Shown piece after piece: positions 7,547-16,407 of a stretch of DNA of 64,000 nucleotides. Below the pieces are notes generated by a model. It was not told the DNA's origin. It was given only the letters and a program-made list of their open reading frames with translations, and ran no database searches. The stretch comes from Prevotella sp. (GTDB lineage Bacteria; Bacteroidota; Bacteroidia; Bacteroidales; Bacteroidaceae), in assembly GCA_022781445.1 (NCBI GenBank), contig JALETQ010000003.1, forward strand, positions 25,698 to 89,697, in the 5' to 3' direction. The position numbers and the translations under genes were made by a program. Within the stretch, counting starts at the first letter, position 1, and each line of letters opens with the position of its first letter.

Positions 7547-7906
7547 TTAGAAAGCGTTCGGTATATGGTTCACCGTCATGTGCCCGTTGTCGTCGGCATC
7601 GACGGTGATGATGTCAAACCGTAGTTCGGCATTGCTGCCAGATTGTTTGACATAGGCATCGGCAGCCTTTCGGAGGTTTCTGATTTTTTCGTCGTCCACG
7701 GCTGCTGCAGCATCGGTCAGGGCATGGGCCTTGCGCGTCTTCACTTCGACGAACAGCAGTCGCGTTCCCCATTCGTCGGTTGCCACGATGTCGAGTTCGA
7801 GATGACGGAAACGCCAGTTGCGATCGCGGATGTACCATCCCTTTTGGCGGAGGTAAGCCGCAGCCAGTTCCTCACCTTTCTTTCCCAATTCGTTGTGTAA
7901 AGCCAT
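7547..7906 (-). CDS. YraN/UPF0102 family nuclease-fold protein
   Basis: 119 residues, the normal length. The sequence MALHNELGKKGEELAAAYLRQKGW is the family start. HLELDIVATDE followed by LLFVEVKTRK gives the D...EVK arrangement of a PD-(D/E)XK endonuclease-like fold. The family is widespread and usually linked to DNA uptake or repair by structure only; no firm function is known. It heads the operon with birA and pyrH, and is divergent from tadA with 152 bp between the start codons. Confidence 0.9.
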   Translation of the reverse strand: MALHNELGKKGEELAAAYLRQKGWYIRDRNWRFRHLELDIVATDEWGTRLLFVEVKTRKAHALTDAAAAVDDEKIRNLRKAADAYVKQSGSNAELRFDIITVDADDNGHMTVNHIPNAF

Positions 7907-8012
7907 GTAATGCGTTGATTTGGTTCATCCGATTGTTGCGTGGAATCCTCCACGGACAGCGTCTGTTTGTGCCTGAAAGGGCATCCGAGTTGTGCAAAAT
8001 TACGATATTTTT

Positions 8013-8043
8013 CGCTCTTGTCCAATTAAAAACCTTACTTTTG
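8013..8043 (+). promoter_or_regulatory. tadA promoter
   Basis: TACTTTTG at 8036-8043 is a perfect -7 box, 15 nt before the tadA ATG at 8059. The -33 element is not clear; TTTTTC about 20 nt upstream is a weak match. Confidence 0.5.
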
Positions 8044-8058
8044 TGGCAAACTATACTG

Positions 8059-8514
8059 ATGATGAACGACGAAAATCTGACTACAACCGACTCGCGATTC
8101 ATGCGCATGGCATTGGAAGAAGCACGCCGGGCGTTCCACCGCGGCGAAGTGCCCGTGGGGGCTCTGGTGGTGTGTGGCAACCGTATCTTGGCAAGAGCGC
8201 ACAATCTCACCGAAACCCTCCATGACGTAACGGCACATGCGGAGATGCAGGCTGTGACGGCAGCAGCCGATGCGCTGGGCGGCAAATACCTTGAATCGTG
8301 TACGCTTTATGTTACTGTAGAGCCGTGCGTGATGTGCGCCGGGGCGTTGGGATGGTCGCAGATAGGCCGCATCGTTTATGGTGCCGCTGATGCCAAGAGG
8401 GGCTACAGCCTGCTGGCTCCCCATGCCCTGCATCCGCGAACGGAGGTCACCGCCGGTGTCTTGGAAGAAGAATGCGGCGAACTGATGCGCGATTTCTTCC
8501 GTCAACGACGCTGA
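8059..8514 (+). CDS. tadA: tRNA-specific adenosine deaminase
   Basis: 151 residues from the ATG at 8059; a second ATG follows immediately, so the start is known only to within one codon. The track's longer ORF begins in the divergent gene and crosses the promoter. Motifs: TAHAEMQAV (zinc-binding His and catalytic Glu) and EPCVMCAGAL (two zinc-binding Cys), with FMRMALEEARRAFHRGEVPVGA before them. The enzyme converts A34 to inosine in tRNA-Arg(ACG), allowing reading of CGN codons. Paralogous guanine or cytosine deaminases share the motifs, but MCAGAL and the basic C-terminal RRR fit TadA. Confidence 0.93.
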   Translation: MMNDENLTTTDSRFMRMALEEARRAFHRGEVPVGALVVCGNRILARAHNLTETLHDVTAHAEMQAVTAAADALGGKYLESCTLYVTVEPCVMCAGALGWSQIGRIVYGAADAKRGYSLLAPHALHPRTEVTAGVLEEECGELMRDFFRQRR

Positions 8515-9113
8515 CCTTCCTGTCCGCCGGTTTCGTCCGGCCATCGGAAACGGCATCCGCCCGTATTCTTCCCTTTCTCTTTGGTCATCCGCAATGACGC
8601 TTTTGGCACAACAGACAGCCTTCAACCGATTATGGTGTACGCAGGTTTGAATCAAGAATATACTTCGTTTTTTTTGCAGCCGGTCTGTTGGTTTGTGGTC
8701 GTAACGAGCCATGTCAATACTCAACGGCCATCCAACTGTTTGAAAATCGTACACAATAGACTTGACAATCAAGACTTATTCGGAATCAGCCGAGGGAAAT
8801 CGGGAGTTTGTGAAATTGGAATGCAGGCCTTGTGACCGTAGAAAGCAACGATGGGTACAGCTTGAATAGCCTAAACCTGAAAAATCATTACTTAAACTAA
8901 GGAATATCCGTGAAAGGTGATATGTGAGAAACCTTGCCTTGAACACGGTATCATCCAATCGCATATGAAATGGCAAACCGGTATAGTTTCGATTGCCTTG
9001 CAGCATGGTTGTCGGTTTGTAAAGCTGAAGCGTGCAGTTTTTGCCACCAACCTACAATCCGTCTGCTTGGTCATCGAACTATACCGATCCTTATTCAGAT
9101 GTCCGATGAGGGG
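8515..9113. other. Intergenic region, tadA / 1007-residue protein
   Basis: About 600 bp between convergent genes. Short ORFs on both strands have no recognisable content. No clear terminator, promoter or repeat copy was identified. Confidence 0.5.
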
Positions 9114-12100
9114 TTAACGAATCACGATTTTGAGTGACGTTATCCGGTTATCGTGGTACACATTCACTACGTACACACCGGCAGCGATGCCGTTGAGGGA
9201 CAGTTTTCCGTGAGGACTGCGTCTCACTTGTCGGCCGTCCAAGTTGAACAGTGCCATGCCGTTGCTTGGAAGTGACGACATCAGGTAGCGACCTTGACGA
9301 TATACCACACCCGAAGCATGACCACACTCGTCGATACCGTCAACGGTGCGGCAGTATTGTTCGGAGAAGTCCGAAACGTTTCCGTCGCCATAGTATGCCA
9401 TGACCTCATAGCAAACCTTATCGAGCGGAGCGGTATCGTCAAACGAAGTGACGTAAGGCAGCAAAAAGAGGTCGTTGATGACTACACCGTTGCGCATCAC
9501 GTTGTATCCCATCAACATCGAGGCATCGGGCGAGAGGGTAAAGGTAGGTTCATCGGTGATGTGTCCGAAGATGTACCAAGAGCACTTCCCGCGGTCTGGA
9601 TCGTTGTTGTCGGTATAAAACTTATTGAGCGATTGCCAAGTTGTTCCATTGTCTTCGGAAAACAGGTCGCTCTTTCCTGCCACGAAAGCGTCGTTGTTTA
9701 CGTAGAGAAGCGGAATTTGCCGGCTGTCGTAATCGTGTACCTTCACACCGATTTTGAGTTCTTTGGATGCGTCGATCTTGAGCGGTTCATCAAGCATGAC
9801 GGTTATATGCGTGTTGGTAAGGAGGTTGTCGATTTCCTGTTCGCGCACCAATTTCCCGTCTTCGAAAACCACAATGGAGGCTTGTATGCCCTTATCGTCC
9901 TTGAGATTGGAGTATTGGTTAATCATGGTTCCAATGGCGGTGAGGTATTTCCCGTCGTAAAGCCGCAGCTCGTCTTGGTCGAACGCATTGGCACCGATGA
10001 GCGGACTACCTGCATTTCCGAGTGTGAGCATCTTTTCATTCATCTTCCGCACATAACTCAACGGATAGGAATTTGAGGCGTCTTTCCATGCTATTCTGAC
10101 GGAGCCGTCAGCTCTTTCTTCTCCGATGATGCCTTGCGGAGCCTCTCTCTCCGGCTCGGTGGTGATTTTGAGGTTGTCGATATAGATGTAGTAAGGCATC
10201 TTTCCTTCACCAAACTTGCGCAGACGCAAGATAAACATCTTGTCTGCTACATAGTCGGTGAGATTAACATACTTCATGGTTTGCACGGTGGGCAGTTCGG
10301 AAATGAGGTGTTGGTCTACGACAGTCCAAGTGTTTCCGAAGTCGGTCGATACTTCGACGGCAAAGGCATCGGGTGCTTGCGGAGTGCCATAGGCAATCGA
10401 GAAGTAGTAGAACGATAAGGCAACGTACTTGGCTTTGGTGGCATCCATGAGTCGCGACACCACACCGTTGGAGTATGTTTGTTCAACATTGGTACCGGCC
10501 ACTAATGCTGCCGAACCCTGATAGCCCACATAGGGTGCGGTTCCCCATACGGCATCGCTCTCGCTACCCTGTTCGACGAATCGTACCCAGTAGTTGTCTT
10601 GCAGGTTCTCGCGGTCAAAGTCGTCGAAGAAGGGCAGGTCGAAATTTTCGGGTACTGCCACGCTTCGTGCATCCGAACGCGGCGAACACACTTCGTGTCC
10701 GAGTGCATCTTCAAAAACAGCTTCGACGGTAAATGATGGGAAGCCTGATGCCACCTCGTCAAGAGTAACCTCAAGGGTTTCGCTGTCGGGCGTGACAGTG
10801 TTACGCAGATGATTATTTTCGTATATACGATAGGACTTCAGTGTGAGCGATTCGTAAGTCGTGAGGTCTTTCTTCCACGTGATGGTAACCTGTCGGAGAG
10901 TCTTCGATACCGCCGAAATCACTTCAGGTTTGGAAGGGATAAGGCGGTCGTCGAGATCCATCTGCAACAACCACGACTGTGGAGTCTGCCCCATGGATAC
11001 ATATATGTCTTTGTTTCCGCCAATGGTTGTGCCGTCTGCCGAAATGGCAAAGGGAATGGCTTGGGTCTTGTCGGCCGGATTGAGCGAGAAATCGGGTTTC
11101 ACCTCGGGTGCAAAAAAGCTCATGATGTAGGTCAGGTCGAAGAGCCTGTCGGTCGAATAACGGTAGTAGAAAGGTCTGTTGTAGGCATTGTCGTCGTATT
11201 CGTAGAAGCCATAGCATGCTACACCGGCCACGTTGCCTTGGTTGTCAATGGCCATGGTTTCGACCGAACCTTCTTCGTCGAAGGTGGGAAGGGGCTTGTA
11301 GCTGTTGTTGTTGATGTCGTAAATACGGTAATACATCGAACTGCTGAGGGTGAAAGTGAAGTATCTGCCGTTGGGACTTAGGTCGAAAACCTTCATGTCG
11401 CAGTAGTCTTCGAGTTCCTCATCGTTACCGATACAGTGAACGACGAAGCACTCTCCGTTCTTCCAGAACACGGCATAGTTGTTCCATTCTATTTGAACGG
11501 TACCCACAATGACCTTTCCGTCGGCAGAAATGTCGATGGCTCTGCCGTTTTTTCCACCTTCGGGCATGGGAAGCTGTTCCATTTTCCATGTGCCGTCGGC
11601 ATCCTGTGTCCACTTGCAAGGCTTGAGATAGGCGAAGTTGCTGGCGGCCGAATAACCCACGACCGTCTTGCCGTCTTCGGTTAGCGCGGTGGCATAGGTT
11701 CCGTCTTCGAGCTGCTTGAAGGCGGACATGTCAAGGTTTCCGTAGGGCAATCGGGTGATATTGCCATTGTTCCATACGGTAGCCACATTGATGGGGCCGG
11801 TAAGTTCGTTCCACGATATGACGTGCGAAGGGTCTTTGGCTGTGCCGCAGATCATGCCTGCATCGTTCACGCCGTCGAACTGTCCGGCCTTGCCGTAGTC
11901 GTTTTCGTCGAACGAAGTCAGCCAAGTCAGTGTTTTGTTTTGCAAGTCATAGAGATAACCGGTCGAGTAAAGTCCGAAGATACGGTTGCTAAGACCTATG
12001 CCGACCATGTATCGACCGTTGGGCGAAAGAGCGGTTCCGTAGGTTCCTTCACCGGGAAGAGTGAAGCCGTTGGTTGCCCAAAGGCCGGATGTAATCCAAC

Positions 12101-12137
12101 ACGTGAGCAACCATGAAAGGATGATTTGTTTTTTCAT
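9114..12137 (-). CDS. Secreted multidomain propeller/adhesin-like protein with a type IX-like C-terminal tail
   Basis: 1007 residues. An N-terminal signal peptide (MKKQIILSWLLTCWITSGLWA) precedes about 370 residues of repeats such as YGTALSPNGRYMVG, YATALTEDGKTVVG and RAIDISADGKVIVG. These resemble HAF-type extracellular beta-propeller repeats. A fibronectin III-like segment (about 405-495), a choice-of-anchor J/MAM-like jelly roll (about 500-655, FFDDFDREN ... YIYIDNLKIT) and a second Fn3-like region follow. The last 75 residues (GMALFNLDGRQVRRS ... GIAAGVYVVNV) have the form of a type IX secretion C-terminal domain. The protein is probably exported to the cell surface; ligand and function are unknown. 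It stands alone, convergent with tadA. Confidence 0.8.
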   Translation of the reverse strand: MKKQIILSWLLTCWITSGLWATNGFTLPGEGTYGTALSPNGRYMVGIGLSNRIFGLYSTGYLYDLQNKTLTWLTSFDENDYGKAGQFDGVNDAGMICGTAKDPSHVISWNELTGPINVATVWNNGNITRLPYGNLDMSAFKQLEDGTYATALTEDGKTVVGYSAASNFAYLKPCKWTQDADGTWKMEQLPMPEGGKNGRAIDISADGKVIVGTVQIEWNNYAVFWKNGECFVVHCIGNDEELEDYCDMKVFDLSPNGRYFTFTLSSSMYYRIYDINNNSYKPLPTFDEEGSVETMAIDNQGNVAGVACYGFYEYDDNAYNRPFYYRYSTDRLFDLTYIMSFFAPEVKPDFSLNPADKTQAIPFAISADGTTIGGNKDIYVSMGQTPQSWLLQMDLDDRLIPSKPEVISAVSKTLRQVTITWKKDLTTYESLTLKSYRIYENNHLRNTVTPDSETLEVTLDEVASGFPSFTVEAVFEDALGHEVCSPRSDARSVAVPENFDLPFFDDFDRENLQDNYWVRFVEQGSESDAVWGTAPYVGYQGSAALVAGTNVEQTYSNGVVSRLMDATKAKYVALSFYYFSIAYGTPQAPDAFAVEVSTDFGNTWTVVDQHLISELPTVQTMKYVNLTDYVADKMFILRLRKFGEGKMPYYIYIDNLKITTEPEREAPQGIIGEERADGSVRIAWKDASNSYPLSYVRKMNEKMLTLGNAGSPLIGANAFDQDELRLYDGKYLTAIGTMINQYSNLKDDKGIQASIVVFEDGKLVREQEIDNLLTNTHITVMLDEPLKIDASKELKIGVKVHDYDSRQIPLLYVNNDAFVAGKSDLFSEDNGTTWQSLNKFYTDNNDPDRGKCSWYIFGHITDEPTFTLSPDASMLMGYNVMRNGVVINDLFLLPYVTSFDDTAPLDKVCYEVMAYYGDGNVSDFSEQYCRTVDGIDECGHASGVVYRQGRYLMSSLPSNGMALFNLDGRQVRRSPHGKLSLNGIAAGVYVVNVYHDNRITSLKIVIR

Positions 12138-12249
12138 AAGCAGAATTTTAATGATACAATGTTTGAACTTTTTTTATTTTAAAACGTCAAAGATGTTGGT
12201 GCTTCAAATGGGAAAAAGTGTTGTCGGCAGTCTATGGTAGGATTCCACC

Positions 12250-12418
12250 TGATGAATCAAGAGTAGGTTTGCTCCTACATCGCTTGTCGTAAGTACCACT
12301 TTCCGGCATAATTTGTTCGCTTTCAGGTTATTTGATGGTTCTTTCTGTTAGCTACAGCCCGCTTGCCTGCCACAAACTAACCCACAAGCGGTTTGGAATC
12401 TGATGACCGCTTGGAAGG
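12250..12418. repeat. Degenerate MITE-like element, long form
   Basis: The order of motifs follows the copy at 1620: ACCACTTTCCGGC, then TAGCTACAGCCCGC, CTGCCACAAACTAACC and a right end GGAATCTGATGACCG. The left end is eroded. Boundaries are approximate. Confidence 0.5.
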
Positions 12419-12556
12419 CCGAAAGTGCACAGCCGGCAAACCGGTCGTTGGCAAAGATGTGAAAATCGTCAAGACAGTTCGCTGCAAATTTATAAATTTA
12501 TGGTGATAATTGCAAATAAAACTGTTTGGAAAGTGAACTAAATAAGGTAGGGCAAA

Positions 12557-12588
12557 TTTGTGAATGCAAGAAAAAAAACATACTTTTG
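12557..12588 (+). promoter_or_regulatory. Promoter of the 12614 lipoprotein gene
   Basis: Perfect TTTG (12557-12560), exactly 20 nt, then perfect TACTTTTG (12581-12588). The spacer contains an A8 run (12571-12578), so slippage there would change the spacing. The ATG is 26 nt downstream of the -7 box. Confidence 0.75.
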
Positions 12589-12613
12589 CATGCACAAAAC
12601 ATCGACATTCATC

Positions 12614-13789
12614 ATGAAAAAGAACATTTCAGGTCTACTCTCGTTCTTTATTGCCCTCGCGGCCTTGACGGCCCTCATGGCTTGCGGGGAAAAGAAATTC
12701 CATGTCACGGGGCATGTGGGACAGGCAAAAGATTCCGTACTCTATTTCGAAAACATGGCTCTCGACGGCATTCACGTCCTCGACTCGGTGAAACTCGACG
12801 AGAAAGGCAGCTTCGATTTCGAAGGTAGGGCACCCGAGGCACCCGACTTTTTCCGCCTGCGCATCGCCGGGCAAGTCATCAACCTGAGCGTCGATTCCAC
12901 CGAGACCATCCGCGTCAGTGCCGATTATCCCACCATGTCGACGCGATATAAGATCGAGGGGTCGAAGAACTGCGAGATGATCAAGATGCTCGCCATCAAA
13001 CAGACAGAACTGCAGAAACAGGTCAATGACATCATTGACAACCCGACATTGGGCATCAGAGCCACCGAAGACAGCATTGCCGGCATCGTGGAGGCCTACA
13101 AGCGGCATATCGTGCGCGAGTTTGTCTACAAAGAGCCGATGAAAGCCTATGCTTACTTTGCCCTTTTCCAAAACATCATGATAGGTAATGATACCCGCAT
13201 GATATTCAATCCGCAACGGTTTGCCAAGGACGTGAAGGCATTTGCTGCCGTGGCCACGAGTTGGGACACCTTTTTTCCCGGTTCGCTTCGCGGCCAAAAC
13301 CTGCACAACATCACTATCGAAGGCATCAAGGACAAGCGCATCGAGGAAACCAGACGGCAGGAACTCACCGTCAGTGCCGACAAAGTGGGCATGGCGAACC
13401 TCATCGACGTGTCGCTCGTCGATAACAGAGGTGCCACCCGAACGCTGTCGCAGCTTGAAGGAAAGGTAGTGCTCTTCGACTTTCATGTGTTTGCCTCGAA
13501 AGATTCGCACAAACGAATCATGTTGCTTCGAGAGCTTTACAACAAGTATCACGATCGTGGCCTGGAAATCTATCAGATTTCGCTCGACAATGATGAACAC
13601 TTCTGGAAGACACAAACCGAGGCGTTGCCTTGGATTAGTGTGCGCGATGACGGCACTCGCACGCAGGCTTACCTCTCTGCCGCACCCGGTGTGCCTTGTA
13701 GTTTCATCATCGACAGAAATAACGAAGTGGTGATGGGACCCCGGCAAATCACCAATCTCGATGCCGATATCGCCCGTTATCTGAAATAA
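12614..13789 (+). CDS. DUF4369/thioredoxin-fold lipoprotein lacking CXXC
   Basis: 391 residues from the ATG at 12614, which follows the promoter; the track's earlier start overlaps it. The signal peptide ends in a lipobox LTALMACGEK, giving lipidation at that Cys. Residues about 25-130 look like the DUF4369 domain of Bacteroidota TlpA-like proteins (VTGHVGQAKDSVLYFE ... LDEKGSFDFEG). Residues about 255-391 have a thioredoxin/AhpC-like pattern (LSQLEGKVVLFDFHVFASKDSHKR ... YQISLDNDEHFWKT ... GVPCSFIIDRNNEVV). The catalytic CXXC expected after the VVLFDF strand is replaced by FASKDSHK, so disulphide exchange chemistry is not expected. It is probably a periplasm-facing lipoprotein with a binding or structural role. 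Confidence 0.85.
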   Translation: MKKNISGLLSFFIALAALTALMACGEKKFHVTGHVGQAKDSVLYFENMALDGIHVLDSVKLDEKGSFDFEGRAPEAPDFFRLRIAGQVINLSVDSTETIRVSADYPTMSTRYKIEGSKNCEMIKMLAIKQTELQKQVNDIIDNPTLGIRATEDSIAGIVEAYKRHIVREFVYKEPMKAYAYFALFQNIMIGNDTRMIFNPQRFAKDVKAFAAVATSWDTFFPGSLRGQNLHNITIEGIKDKRIEETRRQELTVSADKVGMANLIDVSLVDNRGATRTLSQLEGKVVLFDFHVFASKDSHKRIMLLRELYNKYHDRGLEIYQISLDNDEHFWKTQTEALPWISVRDDGTRTQAYLSAAPGVPCSFIIDRNNEVVMGPRQITNLDADIARYLK

Positions 13790-13846
13790 TCCACCGGTCG
13801 GTTGTCGAACACGGCTGTGTTTTGGTGACCGACGGAAAACAAGGTA

Positions 13847-13889
13847 ATCGCCGGCAACAGTAGTCATTTTAACTACCGTTGCCGGCGAT
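13847..13889 (+). terminator. Terminator after the DUF4369 lipoprotein gene
   Basis: ATCGCCGGCAACAGTAGT pairs with its near-perfect complement (17 of 18) around a 7-nt loop, 57 nt after the stop codon. It is followed by a short CTTAAT rather than a long T-run. Confidence 0.75.
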
Positions 13890-13890
13890 C

Positions 13891-13975
13891 TTAATCCCAA
13901 TCGGTCATTAGATTCCGAGTCGGTCGACGGACGAAATCGGACGGAAAGTGATATGAACGACAGGAGATGTATAAA
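13891..13975. repeat. MITE-like element, half copy
   Basis: It starts TTAATCCCAATCGGTCATTA and continues through the core GGAAAGTGATATGA and GGAGATGTATAAA, as in the inverted copy at 16529. The opposite terminal repeat is not found, so the copy is truncated after about 85 bp. It begins directly after the terminator at 13889. Confidence 0.6.
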
Positions 13976-14084
13976 AAACACCGAAAACGTGTCGGCAAGC
14001 TACCGATATATGGTCGGCAAATTCCGATCAGAACATGGAAGCCGAACCATTCGCCGACGACCTTCGGTTCGACAGCCGGCGTGC

Positions 14085-14876
14085 TTAACCGAGCCGGCGT
14101 GCGCTTTGTTCATAGAACTCCCGCAGCACATCGATCATCTCTTCGGGCAGATATTCGTAGGCTTTGTTTGCCATCCATTCGGGAATTTCGTAGAAAGCCT
14201 CTGCCAACGAGCCGACGATGGCACCTTTCGTGTCGGTATCGCCTCCCGCCATCACTGCCAAACGGATGGCATTTTCAAAACCGGTCGACTCCAGAAAACA
14301 GCTGATAGCCATCGGAACGGTTTCCTGACAGGTGGCATCGAAGTGCCCCGAGCGACCAAAGAGGTTCACTTCTTTGGGCGAGGGAATGCGATAGTCGTAA
14401 TGTTTGTGGATGTTGTTGAGAAGCGAATCTTTGGATTCACGACAGCTTCGGAGGTTGAAAATGAGAGAAGCGATGCAACGGGCACCCTTGATTCCCTCGG
14501 GATGGTTGTGGGTGATGGCAGCCGACTTCTCGGCTTCGTCCAACACTTCATGGATGTCATCAAACAACCAGCCGATGCTGCTCACACGCATGGCAGATCC
14601 GTTGCCACAGCTTCCGTAGGGTTGAGGCGCATCGCTCAGCAGCCATTGCTGAAACATCGCGCCGTAACCGCCCGTTGGGTTGGGATAGCGGTGACACCAT
14701 TTGCGCAACGTGGATTGGTAATCGGTATTGTGCAACACGGCATCGGCAATGGCAATGGTGCAGATGGTGTCGTCGGTGAAACTGCATTCGGGGGTAAACA
14801 ATTCGAAAGACGAATTGTGGAGTGGGGCGAACTCGAATCGCGAACCTACAATATCTCCAATGATGGCACCTAACAT
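14085..14876 (-). CDS. ADP-ribosylglycohydrolase family protein
   Basis: 263 residues from the ATG at 14876 (MLGAIIGDIVGSRFE); the track start at 14900 is a GTG. Family metal-binding motifs are visible: FTDDTICTIAIADA near residue 38, NGSAMRVSSIGW near 90, and AGGDTDTKGAIVGSLAEAFY near 215, which carry the acidic residues for two Mg ions. Such enzymes remove ADP-ribose from proteins (DraG type) or hydrolyse related compounds; the substrate cannot be inferred here. No ADP-ribosyltransferase, nitrogenase regulator or macrodomain gene is nearby. The gene stands alone, on the same strand as tRNA-Arg upstream. Confidence 0.9.
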   Translation of the reverse strand: MLGAIIGDIVGSRFEFAPLHNSSFELFTPECSFTDDTICTIAIADAVLHNTDYQSTLRKWCHRYPNPTGGYGAMFQQWLLSDAPQPYGSCGNGSAMRVSSIGWLFDDIHEVLDEAEKSAAITHNHPEGIKGARCIASLIFNLRSCRESKDSLLNNIHKHYDYRIPSPKEVNLFGRSGHFDATCQETVPMAISCFLESTGFENAIRLAVMAGGDTDTKGAIVGSLAEAFYEIPEWMANKAYEYLPEEMIDVLREFYEQSARRLG

Positions 14877-15043
14877 ATTTTTCGGGTTAAAGGGTTTCAC
14901 AAATCGAAAAAAGCCGACGCGCAGGGCTATACGGATTGCTTGCCTTGCTCAAACCGGGGAGGGGACAGACGAATGATGAAGGTCAAGAAACATTCTGTCC
15001 CGAAACATTGGCTGAAGCATCGTTTTCTCACGAAAAAAAGAGG

Positions 15044-15115
15044 TGGTCTCACCGAGAATCGAACTCGGATCTAATCTTTAGGAGAGACTTGTTCTATCCA
15101 TTGAACTATGAGACC
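15044..15115 (-). tRNA. tRNA-Arg (anticodon CCT)
   Basis: 72 nt fold into a standard cloverleaf. The acceptor stem GGTCTCA pairs with TGAGACC; the D arm is GTTC..GAAC; the anticodon stem AGTCT/AGATT encloses loop CTCCTAA; the T arm is CCGAG-TTCGATT-CTCGG. The anticodon CCT reads AGG. The discriminator is A and CCA is not encoded. Confidence 0.95.
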
Positions 15116-15131
15116 GCATTGATAGGTGTTG

Positions 15132-15163
15132 CAAAAGTACAAAAAAAAATGTATTTGTCCAAT
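15132..15163 (-). promoter_or_regulatory. tRNA-Arg promoter
   Basis: The minus strand shows a perfect TACTTTTG (15132-15139), a 20-nt spacer containing an A/T run, and ATTG (one mismatch to TTTG). The -7 box is 17 nt upstream of the mature tRNA end. Confidence 0.65.
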
Positions 15164-15405
15164 CTCATGACCTAACTTTATTTGAGTCGATGCCCTTTGC
15201 GTCTGATTTCCGTTTCTTGCAGTGGCGTATCGGCAATCAGCCTCTGTCGACAGTCGATACGGATCTCTTGCCCGACAGACTGTTGCCACAGAAATGCCGA
15301 TTCCCCTTTTTATCGTTGTTCTTTGAGAATGGTCAATTCGTGATTGTTTGTCCCCTCGACATCATTTTTTTGCGAAAAAACAAAGTGTGTTACACGATTA
15401 TTGAG

Positions 15406-15413
15406 TATATTTG
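15406..15413 (+). promoter_or_regulatory. Possible -7 element upstream of the TPM protein gene
   Basis: TATATTTG matches the -7 consensus, but no good -33 box lies at the right spacing. It would leave a leader of more than 200 nt before 15630. No other feature was identified between 15116 and 15629. Confidence 0.3.
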
Positions 15414-15629
15414 CACGATAATTAACGATACATCAACGTTTCAAAAAAAATCAGATGCCGACAGAATGACAGACCACCCTTGACCCGCAATCTTCCGGAT
15501 AAGCACCGTCGTTTGTCGCTTCGTGAAGAATGGTACGGTCGTTTGAAAATGTGCATCCGAGAGACAAGGGATGGACAAAATATCTAAAGGTGTCACATGC
15601 AGATAAATACAGGTAAATATATACGCTTT

Positions 15630-16199
15630 ATGAATAAATTTCTTGCCATCGTCACTATTGTTGGTATTGCCATTATCGGATTTTCTGCCTGCTCGAACAA
15701 CGGCAAATCGGGAGCTGTCAAGGAAGACGGACTGCCCGAAAGATCCATCGACGATATCGAAATGGTCATGATGACCGACAGTGGTAACCATGTTGCCGAC
15801 CCCGATGGCTTTGTATTGCCCAAAACAATCGAACAAACCAACAAACGTATTTACAAACTTCAAACGGCATCGGGTGTCAATATGGCTTTCGTCGTGGCAG
15901 GTAAAATCAAGACCGAGGACATGAGAGAGTTCGCACTCCAAGTGGGAACGAAGTACGGAAAAGCTGCCGGCAACAACCAAAAAGCCATCGTGGTGGTCAT
16001 GGCGGTCGAAAATCCCAAATGGTATATGGCGATCGGCAACGGACTGAAAAAGGAATTTCCCGACACCGTCTGCCAACAAATCAATAACGAGAGCATTGCT
16101 CCGCACCTCGGGAGAGGTAACCCCGATAAGGCTGTCAATGCTGTGATGGACGCTGTTTACGAGCGCATAAAACCCAAAACAAACGATAGCGACTTCTGA
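15630..16199 (+). CDS. TPM-domain (YgcG-like) lipoprotein
   Basis: 189 residues from the ATG at 15630 (MNKFLAIVTIVGIAIIGFSACSNN). The lipobox FSAC predicts lipidation. Residues about 50-170 match the TPM/YgcG phosphatase-like domain: VLPKTIEQTNKRIYKLQTASGVNMAFVV, AGNNQKAIVVVMAVENPKWYMAIGNGL and the helical C-terminus with NPDKAVNAVMDAVYERIK. The domain in plants and bacteria has been linked to photosystem repair or envelope proteins, with a proposed metal-dependent phosphatase activity; in this setting the role is unknown. No transmembrane helix follows the domain, unlike many YgcG proteins. It is followed by tRNA-Asn. Confidence 0.75.
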   Translation: MNKFLAIVTIVGIAIIGFSACSNNGKSGAVKEDGLPERSIDDIEMVMMTDSGNHVADPDGFVLPKTIEQTNKRIYKLQTASGVNMAFVVAGKIKTEDMREFALQVGTKYGKAAGNNQKAIVVVMAVENPKWYMAIGNGLKKEFPDTVCQQINNESIAPHLGRGNPDKAVNAVMDAVYERIKPKTNDSDF

Positions 16200-16278
16200 C
16201 GTTTGAACCGAAACGGAGGCGTCTGACTGGCGAAAAACAAGAAAATCGCATCGGATATGCGAATTTTTCGCCAAAAAG

Positions 16279-16310
16279 TTTGGCGTTTTCAAATAAAGGC
16301 CTTAATTTTG
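16279..16310 (+). promoter_or_regulatory. tRNA-Asn promoter
   Basis: Perfect TTTG (16279-16282), a 20-nt spacer and perfect TAATTTTG (16303-16310), 22 nt before the tRNA. Confidence 0.75.
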
Positions 16311-16332
16311 CAAACGCTTTCAGAGAAAAGCT

Positions 16333-16406
16333 GCTTCAGTAGCTCAGTTGGTTAGAGCACCTGACTGTTAATCAGGGGGTCGTTGGTTCAAGCCCATCCT
16401 GAAGCG
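16333..16406 (+). tRNA. tRNA-Asn (anticodon GTT)
   Basis: 74 nt. The acceptor stem GCTTCAG pairs with CTGAAGC; D arm with AGTTGGTTAGA; anticodon stem CCTGA/TCAGG with loop CTGTTAA, anticodon GTT. The T stem GTTGG/CCATC has one T-T mismatch. Discriminator G; CCA is not encoded. Confidence 0.95.
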
Positions 16407-16407
16407 C

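Larger units (their letters stand above)
12138..12613. other. Divergent intergenic region with a repeat and promoter
   Basis: 476 bp between divergent start codons. It contains a degenerate MITE-like copy (about 12250-12418) and the promoter of the 12614 gene; no ORF is convincing. Confidence 0.6.

Noticed and set aside
8515-9113. Small ORFs between tadA and the propeller gene
   Set aside because: 60-85 residues, no initiation context, no recognisable motifs; they overlap each other on both strands.
12635-13981. 448-residue minus-strand ORF
   Set aside because: Antisense to the DUF4369/thioredoxin-fold gene and runs through its terminator hairpin; no recognisable domains.
15441-16292. 283-residue minus-strand ORF
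   Set aside because: Antisense to the TPM-domain lipoprotein, which has a signal peptide and domain motifs on the plus strand.
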